This document shows positions 1 through 10,323 of a stretch of DNA of 64,000 nucleotides, one piece after another (positions within the stretch are counted from its first letter, which is position 1; each line of letters starts with the position of its first letter). The notes beneath the pieces are model-generated. The model was given only the letters and a program-made list of their open reading frames with translations, was not told the origin of the DNA and made no database searches. Source of the stretch: Symsagittifera roscoffensis (lineage: Eukaryota; Xenacoelomorpha; Acoela; Convolutidae); NCBI RefSeq assembly GCF_963678635.1, contig NC_087066.1:11578517-11642516 (forward strand), written 5' to 3'. The translations under genes and the position numbers were made by a program.

Positions 1-1575
1 CTACAAAGAAAACAGATAACAGAAGCTTTGCAATTTCCAATGCTACAATGAAATTTCTACATAAGTGAATAATTTTAATGAACACTTTTATTTGCGAGTT
101 TTAAAAAAAGGTTCGAAATAACTCACTACGCTGATCGCTTGCGTAAAAACGTCTGATCAATTTGTTAAAAATTATACTTAAAACTTCGAAAGTTGTCAGA
201 AAAAATACAGTCAGCAGAATTATTGAAACTTTCTACAAGAATCAGAACAAACATCCATTAAATAACCCTATTGAATGACTGAAACAATAGCAAACTTGGT
301 CTAACTGATGAAAAAACGGGACACCCACTTGCTTGAAGTCTGTGCCCCGTTTTAGCACATCCGAACACAAATTAGTGCATTCCATTTTAGGAACACAGAT
401 AGGCGTATTCTCCCCCAAAACGCTCTTATTTATTGATTTTGAGTATTGAAACGTGGAGGAAACCTTTTTTTTGCAAAATCATGACTATGTTTGAATCACA
501 CGGCAGTATAACTCAGATTAATTGCTAGGTCGCTTTGCAGTTGACACGTTACGTCAACTGTCTGTAGTCTAGAACGTACGCTGCAATTCTACTTGTAGAG
601 ACTAAAGGACGCTTTTAAAGCCTTTGCTCAAAAAAATACGTCAGACAAATTGATATAGATCTGTTAAAAAATCTCAAGACGCTGTTTGCTTTTGGATTTT
701 CGTTATATCGCCTTTCAGGAGAAGGAAACGTGATTGTTCTTCATATATAAAAGCTAAACAGAGTTTCGCACCACTTCTAATGATGATAGCATGGTAAGCT
801 AATCGACAGAAAACGCGGCTAAGTCAAAACACACAAAATTTGTCAAAAAAAATTTCTATAAAACTGTCAATAATGATTTCGATTTGTTTTGAAGAAAATT
901 TTGAGAAAAACATGCCAAGTAAGCGAATTGAATTTTAAATTAGCATCGGAGCAAAATTTACGAAGCGGTAACAAACACGACAATACTTGAACTGACACCC
1001 GTTGTGTCAAACTTATTTTGATTAAAAACCTTAAAATTTGTTTTCAAGTCTGATATTAAACCAAATCGGAATTGTAAAAGCACCATTTAACCAAAACTCA
1101 AATAGAGCGGGTATTTAAAATGCAGACATGCTAAAAAACAGCTGTTGGTTGACGAGAGAACAGATTTGAGACAATGATCCATTGATTCTGCCACCTGAAA
1201 CAAAACTCAGCGAAAAAAAATTTCGATTTGCTAATCAAAAGCGTAAAAATAGCACAAAAAAAAGCTTTTCGTTGTTCAATGTTTCATTAGTTGTCGATAT
1301 TAACGCATATTTGTTCACCGTTTTCAGCGCTGATTCATCTTGAATAACTTCTGTCAGATTCTTAGAAATTAGACTTTTCCAGCAGTATAAGATGAAACAA
1401 ATGCTACAAAACAAATTCTCGCCTATGCACTTTGTTGGAAAAAAAACTATTTTTTTTTCAAAATTAATTTACACAAAATGATTAAATTTCCCTGTACTAA
1501 TACGCTTTTTAAACTAAATTACAAAATGTCTAGGTAACTCTGTATTTCTAACCATAAAATATAAAAAATGTTAAT
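1..1575. other. AT-rich intergenic DNA, no gene seen
   Basis: No convincing coding region or RNA gene is visible on either strand. The stretch is AT-rich with many short A and T runs. A short phrase near 1100-1120 resembles one at 7797-7820 inside the XBP1 intron, so old dispersed repeat sequence may be present. Confidence 0.6.
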
Positions 1576-2677
1576 TTAGTGTCTCGCTTCTGAGATTTGT
1601 CCATGCATAATCAGTTCGGTTTCCAAATGATCGGTTTGTTCTTCGTCTGATGATAAAACAACTACTTCCATTTGTTCACAACTCGGCTTTAGTCTCGGAC
1701 TTTTGTAGCTTAATTTGTTCACACTTGAAGTAATGTTATTATTATAATTAGAACAGCTTGCTCCAACCTGTTGCGTAACATTTCTAACTAACCTTCCCTC
1801 AGCCAGAGTTTCGCTCAAATGAGTTTCTGCTAAATGTGTTTCGAAGCTCGGAAAACAGAGCTTCTGGGTCGCTTTTTTCGGAGTCTTAATATGTGGAGAT
1901 TTGGTCGAACACTTTTTTGGCTTATTAAATGAACCTCTAAGTCGAGATACATTCTGAATAATAGTTTCTAACTTTGATACGCCATTTTCTACTTGTTTCG
2001 CTTTCTCATCTCTGTAAGAATCATTTAAAGAAATGCAATCATCCAGAAACCTTTCAAGTAGGGATTTCCTCATACTAACTTCGCTTCCATAACCAACCTC
2101 TTGCAGATTCTTGCACGACGATGATGTTTTAATCAAAGATTGCTTCGTCTGTAGACTATCTGTAAAAGATTCGAACTTGTTTTTCTTTCTAACCGTTGCT
2201 ATACTAACGGGAGAACTGTCGAAAAATCGACTCCTGTGGTCGCTTATTTTTGACTTCCAGTACTTGCTGATTTTTAACTGTTCTGAATGGTTCTCTTGCA
2301 AGGCCTCCAAGGTTCGTTTGAGTTGAATTGTCGGTGACACCTTTTCTGGACTAGGCGGAGGTTTTCCCGGTGGAGGGGGGAGATTAACTTCAACCTCAAG
2401 TTCAACACGGGACTTTTGGGGCGTCTCGACACCATGTGAACCAAGTGATGCCGCTCCGGCTACGCAACTACCCGACAACTGAGATCCGACTGTGCTTTGG
2501 GTTTTCACCGGACTCTCGGTCGCTCCGCATGCTGCAGGAGAGTTGTCGTCTTGACTGTTGATTCTGTTCCCACAATAAATTTGGTTAATCGAGAGCAATT
2601 TTGATCCGACCAACCTTTCTACGTTGTGTTGAAACTAACCTAGACACTTGTAAGCTGTCGGTTGTGGATGTCGTCAT
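1576..2677 (-). CDS. Unrecognised nuclear-type protein, probably two exons
   Basis: The main exon is open from 2563 down to a TAA at 1576-1578. It has no ATG near its 5' end, where the only in-frame start is a TTG. Splicing solves this. An ATG at 2677 opens a 38-nt exon ending AG|GTTAGT at 2640, and an acceptor GGAACAG|A at 2564 joins it in frame through a 76-nt intron. The protein would be about 341 residues, rich in Ser, Lys and Pro. It has a polyproline segment, several SP/TP sites followed by Lys, and a near-terminal VVVLSSDEE that fits a SUMO-interacting motif. I do not recognise a family. The low-complexity basic composition and SIM suggest a nuclear protein, by inference only. The intron model is from consensus sites, not transcripts. 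Confidence 0.6.
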
Positions 2678-3779
2678 GTCTCCGGCGCTTGACTCAAAAT
2701 TGTGCTATCCAATTCTGCCATTTCGACCTAAAAATATATTTAAAAATCTTTAAGATTACGTTTAATAGATCAATTGATTTCGAATATTCGACAAAATTTA
2801 GTTGTAGAACGTTCGGCAATGGATTTTGTCAATGCATAACACTCCTAAAAAAGGATCCCCATACAGGCAAAATTAGGGGTCCCATTTCATTTGTTATTGG
2901 TCGAGCCATAGAAAATGGGGAGGAACTTTGTCTTCGGATGTTTTAGTTTTATTATATTTCTCGACCATTAAACGCAGGAGGAAACTTTGTCTCCAGGTAA
3001 GTTTTAGTTTTTTCACGCAAAATCAGGTACCACAAATAATCATCGGGAAGGGTCGAGTGTTATATCACATTGAAGACCGTTCATTCGAAAAAATCGGTAG
3101 AGAAAAAACCGATTCGAAACTTTGATTTCTACTCTAATTTCTAGCATCGAGCGAGCAGGCATATTATGAAAGGATCAGCCGCAAACTTTTATTTAATTAG
3201 ACCTTCGTTCAGATTCTCTGATCACACAATGAATAAAAAACGACACAATGCGAAAAACGAAATCAAGTGGCTACTCTTGTTTCTTTGTCTTTCACGAAAA
3301 ATCAGTTAACACAATCAACGTCGAGTAATACTAAACCATTCCAGCCGTGATAGCAAAGAACAATAGTTTTGGAAGCTTCAATTAGCACTTCCTTGGCAAT
3401 ACGAGTTTTCAACCAAAAAACTATTCGGCACAAAAAACTAAGAAATTTTTTGTTTGTTTCTCATTTGTCTAGGATAACAATTATCGATTATGCTTAATTC
3501 ATCAGTAACGTTCTAGGCGTTCGTAGAGTTCTCTCATCACAACGCTCCTAAAAACGACTGATATAAAAAAAAAATTGTTTTTAACTTTTTATGAATTTGG
3601 TGGTCTGAACATTCTGTGCTACTTGCACAGCAACCGACTATCATTGTTAACTTAATGTGATCGATGAATATTTTGTGGCTTTGCAATCCACGGGCGTCGA
3701 AATTCCATCTTGTTATGCAAAAAAAACTTTCCAATGATATAAATAAATTTTGTATAATATGGCTTCACAATATTCATAG
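2678..3779. other. Intergenic DNA between the hypothetical gene and XBP1
   Basis: Short open frames occur on the plus strand, but none shows domain-like composition or a plausible start and splice context. The right end presumably includes the XBP1 3' untranslated flank. Nothing else is recognised. Confidence 0.5.
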
Positions 3780-3785
3780 TTTATT
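3780..3785 (-). terminator. Candidate poly(A) signal for XBP1
   Basis: TTTATT on the plus strand reads AATAAA on the minus strand, about 100 nt beyond the stop codon of the XBP1 spliced frame. The position is reasonable for a 3' end signal. No transcript evidence is available here. Confidence 0.4.
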
Positions 3786-3886
3786 TAATTGCACAGTTAT
3801 AGTACATTTTAAGATGACACAAACCACGCCAGTAAGCATTTTCACAAAATAAAGATAAATTTGACACAATTTAGGACACCAATAAT

Positions 3887-4332
3887 TTACAGAAAGTCGT
3901 CGAAAAGTGACAAATCCGGATTTTGCAAATCCAAATCTTCTGGAACTTCAAATCCATCAAATAAGTTATCTGAACAGTCAAATGAAATCGGTATATTTTC
4001 GTCAAAGCCATTACTTGTATTTATTATATCATTTTGGGAAAACGAATCATTAAAGGGGGGATGAGTTCCACATTTTGTGGTGCTGTAATTATGTGAAACA
4101 TTTGTTGATATGGAATGTGGTATTTCTAGGGTGGCTCTTTCGCCTCCATTTCCAGAATCTGGTCTTCCTCGGACATAGTGCTCTCCAGTGGATCCTTGGG
4201 ACATATTTCTTTGAAAGCCAGTTGTTCCTCGTACGTCTGTCTCAGAACATGCTCCAGCAATGTCATAGATCCTCTCGAGGCAACGTGAAACTTCGTCGAC
4301 AGAAGCAACAATGAGACCATCATCGTTAACGC
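3887..4332 (-). CDS. xbp1: XBP1 terminal exon, open in two frames
   Basis: This exon begins after an acceptor TATTTTGCAG|GC at 4333. It is open in both frames that IRE1 splicing would choose between. In the spliced frame it encodes about 148 residues ending in an acidic and hydrophobic tail (DLSLFDDFL) at the stop at 3887, as expected for an XBP1s activation domain. In the unspliced frame it reads about 68 residues to a stop at 4126 and starts with a hydrophobic run (ALTMMVSLLLL), comparable to the membrane-targeting segment of XBP1u. Phase arithmetic supports both: the bZIP exon gives 741 nt unspliced (phase 0) and 724 nt after the 17-nt removal (phase 1). Predicted sizes are 315 aa (u) and 389 aa (s). 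Function by family: transcription factor of the IRE1 branch of the unfolded protein response. Confidence 0.85.
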
Positions 4333-7300
4333 CTGCAAAATATGATCTGCTTAATATTTGTTTACAATTTATCATTCAATGTCAAGAAATTCGTAATACA
4401 TCTTAATATATCTTTAATACAGTCTAAGATACAAAGGAAAAACGTAATTTTCATAAAAAATGACACAAGGGCAAAGCAGTTTGCACCACATGCGATACAA
4501 AAAATAATGACCATCACTACTTGCAGATGAACCGACAAATTGAAACCTAAAAAAAAAACATTTTTTATCGACAAGCAAACTATTCATTTCAAGAAAATAT
4601 GACAGTAAGTGAGACAATTGACTTTTAAACAAGCATAGAAACAACCATCACAAAGCGGCAACAAAGCCGACATTTCTTGAGCAGACACGTTGTCCCTTTC
4701 AAAATAAGTGGATAAAACCTTTTTGCTCCTCGATCGACTCAAAAAGAAGCATCTAACGCCTAACGCGATATATTAAAAGCCGAAATATGTCAACCAAAAA
4801 AAAAGAGAAAAACGAAAAAACTGTTATATTGAAATCGGAGTTAATAAAATTACAACAGGCGTGAAAAAATTTTTTTTGGTCCAGAGCCGAAGCTGAGCTC
4901 CGCGCCACTTGCGATACAACAATTATAGATTGAGTGCACTAAGACCCTAAAAATTTAGCAAACAGAACTTCGAACTATGTTACAATAGAAGAAGGAAGAG
5001 GAAAAATGATAACTTAAAAAAATGTAAAGGAAAAAACATTAAGGAAAAAAATTCATATAACGCCCACTACTCATCCACGATAGCAATATAAGTAGCGGAT
5101 GCAAATCAACTACAATTTGGAAACTAAACCGACAGAGTCTAAGTCGACAACCATGAACCCGAAAAACCGTCAGTAAAAATTAAAATCAAAACTATAATTG
5201 AAAAAATATCAATAATAAAGATAAAACCTATGGCAGACATATACAAAACAAACAACAAATGTGGGATGAATCATTGAGGATTGGAAAGAGAGGGGGAATG
5301 CGCTAACAGCAAAGGAACAAAGGAGCACCAGAATTGGGAATGCAAAAAACGTAATAAACGTGATAAACTGCACAAGACTAGATGGCCCGGCTGACAATCA
5401 TAGTGGCGTTTCCTCTCATGAGGCACACTGAGAGGCTCTGGAGAAGGCGAACTGGGGCAACACGAGCGTCACGTGAACCAGAACGTCTGGCATCAGCGAG
5501 GATAGCAACTGACTTGAGGGTTTTGATAGCTAAAGCGGACCAACCCCCGAGCGTTTCGACTGCTAACGGGAAAAAACTGATTCCTTGTTCCTCACAGTTT
5601 TTCTCGTGTTTCGAAAATTTGCGGTCCTCAGCAACTTCCAGGGACGCCCCGGGGGTCTCCGCCGCACGAGAGAGAAGAGATAACTGCAGCGGGGATGTCA
5701 CGGTGACGTCGAAAGCAGCTGGGCGACCAGCGCTCCAAGTAGGGATAAAAATATCGCCGGGTTTGGACCGTTCTCCAGGGATGAGGTTCCGTTGCTCCTT
5801 GATTGGGGCTAAAGAGGCAGCCGAGGTAGCATTGAAAATAATGTCCCGTAGTCTGTCGTGACGGGAGATCCGGCCACCACTCCCCCCACAAGCGACAGCG
5901 TGGTCCCCGAGGACGTCCAGAATGCCAGACGGACACGCGGGGCACCTACGAGCAGACGCGAACACAGGAAGACCAAGGCGGTATCTGACAGCAGCTTGGA
6001 ACTCAGCAGGTAGCAGGTGCAGGCCAAGACCTTTAATGGGGACTGCGGTAAGCCAAGCGCCGGCGTAAGGCAGAGAGAGCGACTGAAGACGAGCTTGCTC
6101 GCGGGAATCGGGAAGAGACGAGAAGAACGCGTTGTAGGTGGCCTTATCGAGTTTCTCTTGGAAAGCTTCTTGAGTAAAACCGGGAGTGTTAACGCTTCCA
6201 GACTGTTCACGGAAGTCGTTCGAGGCACGCAGGAACTCCGGCGTATCAGTGATGTCGCATTCGGTAAGAAACGAGACCAAATGAGCTGACTGACACGAAG
6301 ACCCTAGGAAGGCAGGGATGTGTTGGTCGCGAGCTTGCCGGACGCCAAGTCCGCCATCTTTGATAGGCAGGGAAGACTGGGACCAGGCAAGATCAGGAAC
6401 AGGTGAGCCAACTATGACAGAAAGAGCATCGCGGAGGAGTTCATCAAAAACTTGCAGGGAAGCTGCGACAGGCTGAGAGGGCGGCTGAGTGCGAAGAGAG
6501 TACGTCAGCTTGGGAGCAGCAAGGCAAGTGCGAGTGATGCCAAGTGAGAGCTGGGGGTCATCAAGAAGAGGTAACTTTTCAAGACATTTGGTGGCCTTCG
6601 AGATGCGTTTGTCCAGGACTTTAACTGAGAACTCAGTATCACCAATGGGGGCGCCAAGAAGCTCGAAGCCATTAGACGCTGCTCTCGGGATAGAGACGGG
6701 GATGGAGGAGAACTCCACAGGGGCCCACAACTCACACTTACTGTGCTTGACTTTGAGGCCGAGATGCAATCCGTTGGAAGTGATGAGTTCGAGAGCCTTG
6801 AGCAAGGAGTCTTCGTCGCCGGCACAAATCCCATCATCAAGGTACCAGCAGTTGAGGGTGAGACCGGGGACTTCCGACTTGAGAGATTCGACTAGAGAGT
6901 GCAGGGTGACCGCAAAAATGAGAGGCCCTAGCGGATCCCCCTGTTGAACTCCTTTCTCGCTGTTGAGAATGACATCCTCGAACAGCAGATGACTGTGGTG
7001 ACCGTAGGTAAACTCAACAAAGGCGGAGAGACCGGGAAGACGGTTGCGAACTTGAAGGAGGATCTCGGTGCGGTCTAGCGTGTTGAAAGCGTTCTCAAAA
7101 TCCACTGTTAAGACGCCTTGGTGACCATGTTCCGAGCACTTTTTGACTGTCATTTTAGTAGCGTGGACGATGGCTTCCGAGCCACCGCTGGTAGCGACTC
7201 CAAGCTGGTGAGGACACAGAAAATCACGAGCTTCAGCGTTGGCGGCTTTAGCAAGGCATTTAGCAGTGAGCCTTCGGAGCACTTCGCCGACCGCAATAGG

Positions 7301-8043
7301 CCGGACACCACCCTTGGGTTTAGCGGTGGCAAAGAGATTCGCACTGCACAGCCACGGAGAGAGACTAGAAGGGGCTTGCCCGGCAGCGAGGATGTTAACA
7401 ACCCTGTTGAGAGACTCTAACGTTCTGGCAGCAGTCTTAGGAGTGGGGCACTCAACGGCGTGAACAAAGTGCTCAGGAAACCAGCGCGAAGGACCGGCAG
7501 CAGTGCCGCTCGGGAAACTTTTGAGAGACTTATGATCGAACTCAGATTCGAATTGGTAGGCAAGAGGGGATTCATCCCGGTCAGAATTATACATACATAC
7601 TATAATTATACATACAGTGGTTTGAAGTCTATATATAGCATGAGTAGTAACTAGTACCCGGTAGTTAAAACTATATTGTCATAAAATTGAGCACATAAGC
7701 AGCATCGCATCGTAAGGAGCAGCTGATTTTGTTAAACTAGTTGTTAACTCGAAAATGTCTATATTCCGATTCGATAACGCTTCCTAATCGCAAGCGTAAA
7801 TAGAACGGGCCTTTAAAATGAAGTTCTTCTGAAACATATTTCTTGACAAACATAGTTCGTTGAAAAAATACAGACGGAGATGACAACTAACTTTAGTCAT
7901 CCTGTGAACAAAGTGATCTACCGGGAAAAATTGTAGTACCCGATTGCAACACCCTTGCTAATCGCAAGGGTAATTAGTTTTCCAAAAGCCAGGCGAAATT
8001 CTTTTTATCTTTAATTGATTTTAATATTTAACTTCATACTAAC
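4333..8043 (-). other. XBP1 conventional intron carrying a retroelement
   Basis: The donor is CGC|GTTAGT at 8043 and the acceptor is TTTTGCAG at 4333, giving about 3.7 kb. It holds the RT ORF at 5378-7594 in the same orientation as the gene. The flanks (4376-5377 and 7655-8010) are AT-rich with no other ORF that I can support. The donor is identical in all three bZIP exon copies. Confidence 0.75.
5378..7594 (-). CDS. Non-LTR retroelement RT with restriction-like endonuclease
   Basis: This is a 738-residue intact frame starting at an ATG at 7594. RT motif A is VDFENAF (about 164-170), motif B is GVQQGDPLGP (about 215-224) and motif C is YLDD (about 251-254). The C-terminal part carries a CPAC...GDHAVAC...RHD cluster, like the Cys/His knuckle before the endonuclease of R2-type elements. 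It then has PGDIFIP and AAFDVTVTSP, the PD-D type pattern of a restriction-like endonuclease, with a downstream E and K. The N-terminus is shorter than expected for a full element of this type, so it is probably 5'-truncated where the sequence becomes TATG/TATA rich. It lies in the XBP1 intron in the sense direction. Known of the family: target-primed reverse transcription with site-preferring cleavage. I cannot name the clade. Confidence 0.8.
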   Translation of the reverse strand: MYNSDRDESPLAYQFESEFDHKSLKSFPSGTAAGPSRWFPEHFVHAVECPTPKTAARTLESLNRVVNILAAGQAPSSLSPWLCSANLFATAKPKGGVRPIAVGEVLRRLTAKCLAKAANAEARDFLCPHQLGVATSGGSEAIVHATKMTVKKCSEHGHQGVLTVDFENAFNTLDRTEILLQVRNRLPGLSAFVEFTYGHHSHLLFEDVILNSEKGVQQGDPLGPLIFAVTLHSLVESLKSEVPGLTLNCWYLDDGICAGDEDSLLKALELITSNGLHLGLKVKHSKCELWAPVEFSSIPVSIPRAASNGFELLGAPIGDTEFSVKVLDKRISKATKCLEKLPLLDDPQLSLGITRTCLAAPKLTYSLRTQPPSQPVAASLQVFDELLRDALSVIVGSPVPDLAWSQSSLPIKDGGLGVRQARDQHIPAFLGSSCQSAHLVSFLTECDITDTPEFLRASNDFREQSGSVNTPGFTQEAFQEKLDKATYNAFFSSLPDSREQARLQSLSLPYAGAWLTAVPIKGLGLHLLPAEFQAAVRYRLGLPVFASARRCPACPSGILDVLGDHAVACGGSGGRISRHDRLRDIIFNATSAASLAPIKEQRNLIPGERSKPGDIFIPTWSAGRPAAFDVTVTSPLQLSLLSRAAETPGASLEVAEDRKFSKHEKNCEEQGISFFPLAVETLGGWSALAIKTLKSVAILADARRSGSRDARVAPVRLLQSLSVCLMRGNATMIVSRAI

Positions 8044-8784
8044 GCGAAGAAAGTGGCTCTGCTGCGGAGATACCTCGAGTGCTGCGGACTCAGAACTTTC
8101 TTCACACGTTTTGACTTCGACCTCACTCTCAATTGGATAGAAGTGCTCCAACTGATCGTTGCTGCAACTTGCCAACTCAGCAACTGCGCTGCCATTTAGC
8201 TTTTCCTCCAACTCTTGGACCTTTATTTTCAATTCTTCCTTTTCGGCCATCAATTGTCGACACACACTTTCCCAGTGGCTAACGTCTGCTTTGGGGTCCT
8301 TCTTCACAAAGCCGCTGTTTCCTACATCACCCTGTAATAATTGTTGTCTGAGTTTTCTGTTCTCATCTTCAAGGTTCGAGCATTTTTCATCGACAAACTG
8401 TTTTGCTTGATGAAGGGTTAACTTTTCCTGTTCAAGCTCATTTACACGCTTCTCTAGGGATTCCAGATAACATTTCTTTCTGTCTCGCGCAGTTTGCGCA
8501 GACTCGCGATTCTTCATTTTCCGACGAAGGTTCTTCTCATCTTCGCTCAGCTGAGCCAGGCATGCTTTTTTTCGTGGTGGTTTGTTGTCATCTTCACTTT
8601 GATTATCATGATCACTGGATGCGTAATCATGAAAAGCAGTCAGAAAAACATCATTCCTCTGAATTGGCTCGTCTTTCACTTGAAGAGGTACAATCGGAGG
8701 TCGAACTGTTGGGTGAACTACCAATTTTTTCTTCGCATTGATATCAGCGCTGGATAACACTATATAACTTCTTCTTTGATCCAT
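8044..8784 (-). CDS. xbp1: XBP1 bZIP exon, copy 1
   Basis: The ATG is at 8784 (MDQRRSY). The basic region spans about residues 86-104 with the bZIP signature N92-x7-R100 (NRESAQTAR). A heptad zipper follows at L110, L117, L124, V131, L138 and L145. The stretch before it (LSEDEKNLRRKMKNR) and the QTARDRKK core match the XBP1 class rather than CREB or AP-1. The exon ends at a GTTAGT donor at 8043. Near its 3' end lies the IRE1 intron. If the donor is not used, the frame simply ends at residue 257. The protein is expected to bind UPR elements in the nucleus. A second zipper-like coiled coil (about 180-195) follows. This copy is the one nearest the terminal exon, so it is the best candidate for the original. 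Confidence 0.88.
8065..8081 (-). promoter_or_regulatory. xbp1: IRE1-type unconventional intron, 17 nt
   Basis: On the minus strand GAGTCCGCAG^CACTC and TCTCCG^CAGCAGA place two identical 7-nt CCGCAGC loops, each closed by a short stem (GAGT/ACTC and TCT/AGA). This is the loop pattern that IRE1 cuts, with cleavage three bases before the end of each loop. The excised piece is CACTCGAGGTATCTCCG. Removing 17 nt shifts the frame by 2, the same shift as the longer introns of vertebrate (26 nt) and worm or fly (23 nt) XBP1. The site is identical in the other two copies (12432-12448 and 16578-16594). Confidence 0.88.
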
Positions 8785-9268
8785 TGCCCATAAAAGCCAA
8801 AAACATGAGTATCCTGAATCAGAATTAAATGGTCGACATATGAAAAATCAGCTGAAAAAAAAACGTATATCTAATAGTACACGTATGCTAGTAACGTTTC
8901 TAAAATATAGAAGGGTCCCTGCGGTAACCTGCATTGGCCTCAAATTATTCGGAACGGCAAGTTTTTTCATTTCATTACAATTAGCAGTTTTGGTGAAAAA
9001 CTGATGGAAATCATACTTCGTACTTGTTTTGTTCAAAGACCCATCGAGAGCATAGTTGTAAGCTACTAAATTTCTCGAAATTAAGTGCCAAACAATACGA
9101 ATCCTCCCATTACGAGACCCAATTTTCCTTGACACGACGAATAAACTCAAAAAAGACACAAACTCATGGAAATATGAAGAAGAAGAAGAAGAAGAAGAAA
9201 GAACACCTGAATTACTATACACTAAAAGCCGAGGCATCAGTATAGCAAAGTGTAAATAATAAAGTTGG
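8785..9268. other. Region upstream of XBP1 bZIP exon, possible promoter
   Basis: This is non-coding sequence in front of the ATG at 8784, ending at the 3' end of an RT remnant. A possible acceptor (TTCTGATTCAG) about 40-50 nt upstream of the ATG leaves room for a non-coding first exon. I cannot identify a TATA box or UPR element with confidence. The 143-codon minus frame here looks like chance plus the GAA repeat. Confidence 0.35.
9176..9200. repeat. (GAA)n microsatellite
   Basis: There are about eight GAA repeats here, seven in the next tandem unit (near 13543) and six in the third (near 17689). Stepwise loss between near-identical units shows slippage after the triplication. Confidence 0.85.
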
Positions 9269-10055
9269 TTAAAATTCATTGGTTACATCAAACAAAAACA
9301 CAACATCAGAAAACAAGCAATAAACAAAACAAAACAAGTTCGGTAACAGTTCAGAAATTGGTTGATTAAATATGAAGTTACGGATACTAAATAAACATAA
9401 TTTTTTCTTGAATCCTGTTCTCGATTTTTCTAAATTGCGCAAAATTATGGGCAGTGAATTCCATTTTTTAGAAGTCAAATGAAAAAATGATTTTTGTAGA
9501 GAAGTGGTTGAACAATGTTTGTCAAAAATATTTGTTTCGTTCTTTTGTTGAGCCTATAATTGGCAGTCGGTAGTCTCAATGTATTTTGAAAAGCCTTCTT
9601 TTTGTTTGTAAGATATTGGTATGAGTATGTTATACACTTTAACTCAATTTTTTTCTCGATTACAATGAACGATTTGCTAAAGCGAAGAACGGAAGAAGAT
9701 TTAAATTTCGATCTGAAATATGTTCTTTTTAACGCCCAGTTCAACTGTTTCTCTAGAGATAGCATCAAAGTAGCATTAATTTGTATTCAAAATATTGCTG
9801 AATGATCTAAATGTGATAAAACAAGACAATGAAGCAAGGCAACTAATGATAATGTCGGCAGTTGCTGACCAATTGTATCTATAGTTTTAATTCCTTGTGC
9901 CATTTTTTGGAGAATTGTTTTAATTTGAGCATGAAAAGATAAACTTGAATCAAGAATAAGGCCTAAATATTTGCATTCTGATTTTTTGGCTACATAATGC
10001 CCATTAATTATTATTGTATCAGTATCTACATTTTTGCTATCTTTTTTTTGACAAC
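9269..10055 (-). pseudogene. C-terminus of CR1/Jockey-like RT, unit 1
   Basis: The remnant contains the post-catalytic pattern of CR1/Jockey-type RTs: KSECKYLGLILDSSLSF, then a basic RLPTANYRLNKRT segment and WNSLP near the end. A one-base deletion near 9535 (ATTTGTTTC instead of ATTTGGTTTC in unit 2) splits the frame. The 5' side is cut off abruptly by the LTR of element A at 10056. The missing upstream RT portion is probably the sequence at 35.7-38 kb. Confidence 0.8.
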
Positions 10056-10245
10056 TGTAACATTCGCCCAAATACTACACAGCGACGGAGCGTAGAAAAA
10101 GTACCTATTAACGACTGGCAGGCGTCAGTTACCATAATTCTACTTGTTTTTCACCGTCTCGACCTTGCCAGTTGATTTTCTGGTCTGTTTAGGGCTAAGT
10201 AAAAAGCTACTATTTGTAGGCTATCAGTCAAACGACTTTTGATCA
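10056..10245 (-). repeat. LTR of element A, copy in tandem unit 1
   Basis: 190 bp beginning TGTAACATTCGCCC and ending TTTTGATCA on the plus strand (TG...CA ends). It is identical in the sequence I compared to the copies at 14421-14610 and 18563-18752. It differs at about eight positions from the 34848-35037 LTR. It was copied with the tandem unit rather than inserted separately. Confidence 0.85.
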
Positions 10246-10323
10246 GCTTTCAAGGCTCCCAGCAACGGTTCCACCTCCATCATAATTCTATGCAAATCGT
10301 CTTTCTCTTCTATGGTGGGGAAT

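Noticed and set aside
2662-2946. 94-codon plus-strand frame near the hypothetical gene
   Set aside because: It overlaps the proposed first exon of the minus-strand gene, is of AT-rich random composition and has no motif.
5382-7654. Plus-strand frames over the RT
   Set aside because: They are antisense shadows of the high-GC RT gene and carry no domain.
8848-9279. 143-codon minus frame, repeated in each tandem unit
   Set aside because: It spans the GAA microsatellite and the 3' end of the RT remnant, has a serine run from the repeat and no recognisable domain. Its recurrence is only due to the triplication.
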